Program-made: the position numbers and the translations under genes
The notes under the pieces: generated by a model
Databases searched by the model: none
What the model was told of the DNA's origin: nothing
What the model saw: only the letters and a program-made list of their open reading frames with translations
Shown here: one piece after another, positions 5,432 to 5,469 of the stretch
Numbering within the stretch: the first letter of the stretch is position 1
How the letters are laid out: each line of letters opens with the position of its first letter
NCBI GenBank assembly: GCA_002327985.1
Contig: DCVM01000054.1
Location: forward strand, 12,021 to 17,489
Origin: Syntrophaceae bacterium UBA2188
GTDB lineage: Bacteria; Desulfobacterota; BSN033; UBA1163
Reading direction: 5' to 3'
DNA length: 5,469 bases

Positions 5432-5469
5432 TTATTCGAAATGGTAACCGAACGGGGGCAGCTTATCTC

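Larger units (their letters stand above)
4862..5469. other. Gene-poor tail, no recognised gene
   Basis: Beyond the uvrC 5' flank, neither strand has a reading frame that I recognise. The longest plus-strand frame here (4818-5009) mostly overlaps uvrC antisense and has no family character. In the frame of ATG 5003, three open stretches (5048-5128, 5132-5254, 5258-5386) are separated by TAG or TAA and read like protein in places, so an old decayed gene is possible. No rRNA or complete tRNA is present. A GTTCGA-containing stretch near 4962 does not fold as a T-arm. Listed separately are a CRISPR-repeat-like sequence, a promoter-like pair, small hairpins and an inverted repeat. The window may end inside another gene: minus-strand codons from the right edge read DKLPPFGYHFE then stop at 5432-5434, too short to judge. 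Confidence 0.5.

Noticed and set aside
5441..5469. Possible gene start at ATG 5441 (MVTERGQLI) running off the right edge
   Set aside because: There is no Shine-Dalgarno before it, and only nine codons are visible; not enough to call.

Overview
The window carries four well-supported protein-coding genes and a tail of about 600 bases with no recognisable gene. It looks like ordinary bacterial chromosome. The protein style (a PMM/PGM beginning INPxIFREYDIRG, a small CBS-CBS-ACT protein, a 613-residue UvrC with the full Cys cluster), the moderate base composition and the lysine/glutamate-rich proteins fit a Gram-negative anaerobe of the Desulfobacterota (former Deltaproteobacteria) or a neighbouring phylum. 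That placement is inference from protein style, not a database match. Stops are TAA, TAA, TGA and TGA, so the code is standard.

Bases 8-2920 hold three same-strand genes, closely spaced and probably one transcript: a phosphomannomutase/phosphoglucomutase (8-1372), undecaprenyl-diphosphatase uppP (about 1433-2224) and a two-CBS plus ACT-like regulatory protein (2255-2920). A Rho-independent terminator (2957-2995) closes the unit. The first gene makes hexose-1-phosphates for sugar-nucleotide synthesis. The second regenerates the undecaprenyl-phosphate carrier on which cell-envelope glycans are built. The third looks like a small-molecule sensor whose ligand cannot be read from the sequence. The operon promoter lies outside the window, because the first gene starts at base 8.

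Bases 3014-4855 on the minus strand encode UvrC, the dual-incision nuclease subunit of nucleotide excision repair. It runs convergently into the operon. A candidate promoter sits very close upstream of its start, within a nested inverted repeat (4871-4920).

Bases 4862-5469 contain no convincing gene. They hold several weak but checkable signals. There is a 14-codon reading frame with a strong ribosome-binding site whose frame continues through three stops, possibly a decayed gene. There is one 35-base sequence shaped like a single CRISPR repeat (5038-5072). There is a near-consensus sigma-70-type promoter (5232-5260) followed by a short hairpin. Finally there is a 10-bp perfect inverted repeat around a 10-bp palindrome (5359-5431). 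None amounts to a demonstrated new system; the tail is the only part of the window that the known genes do not explain.
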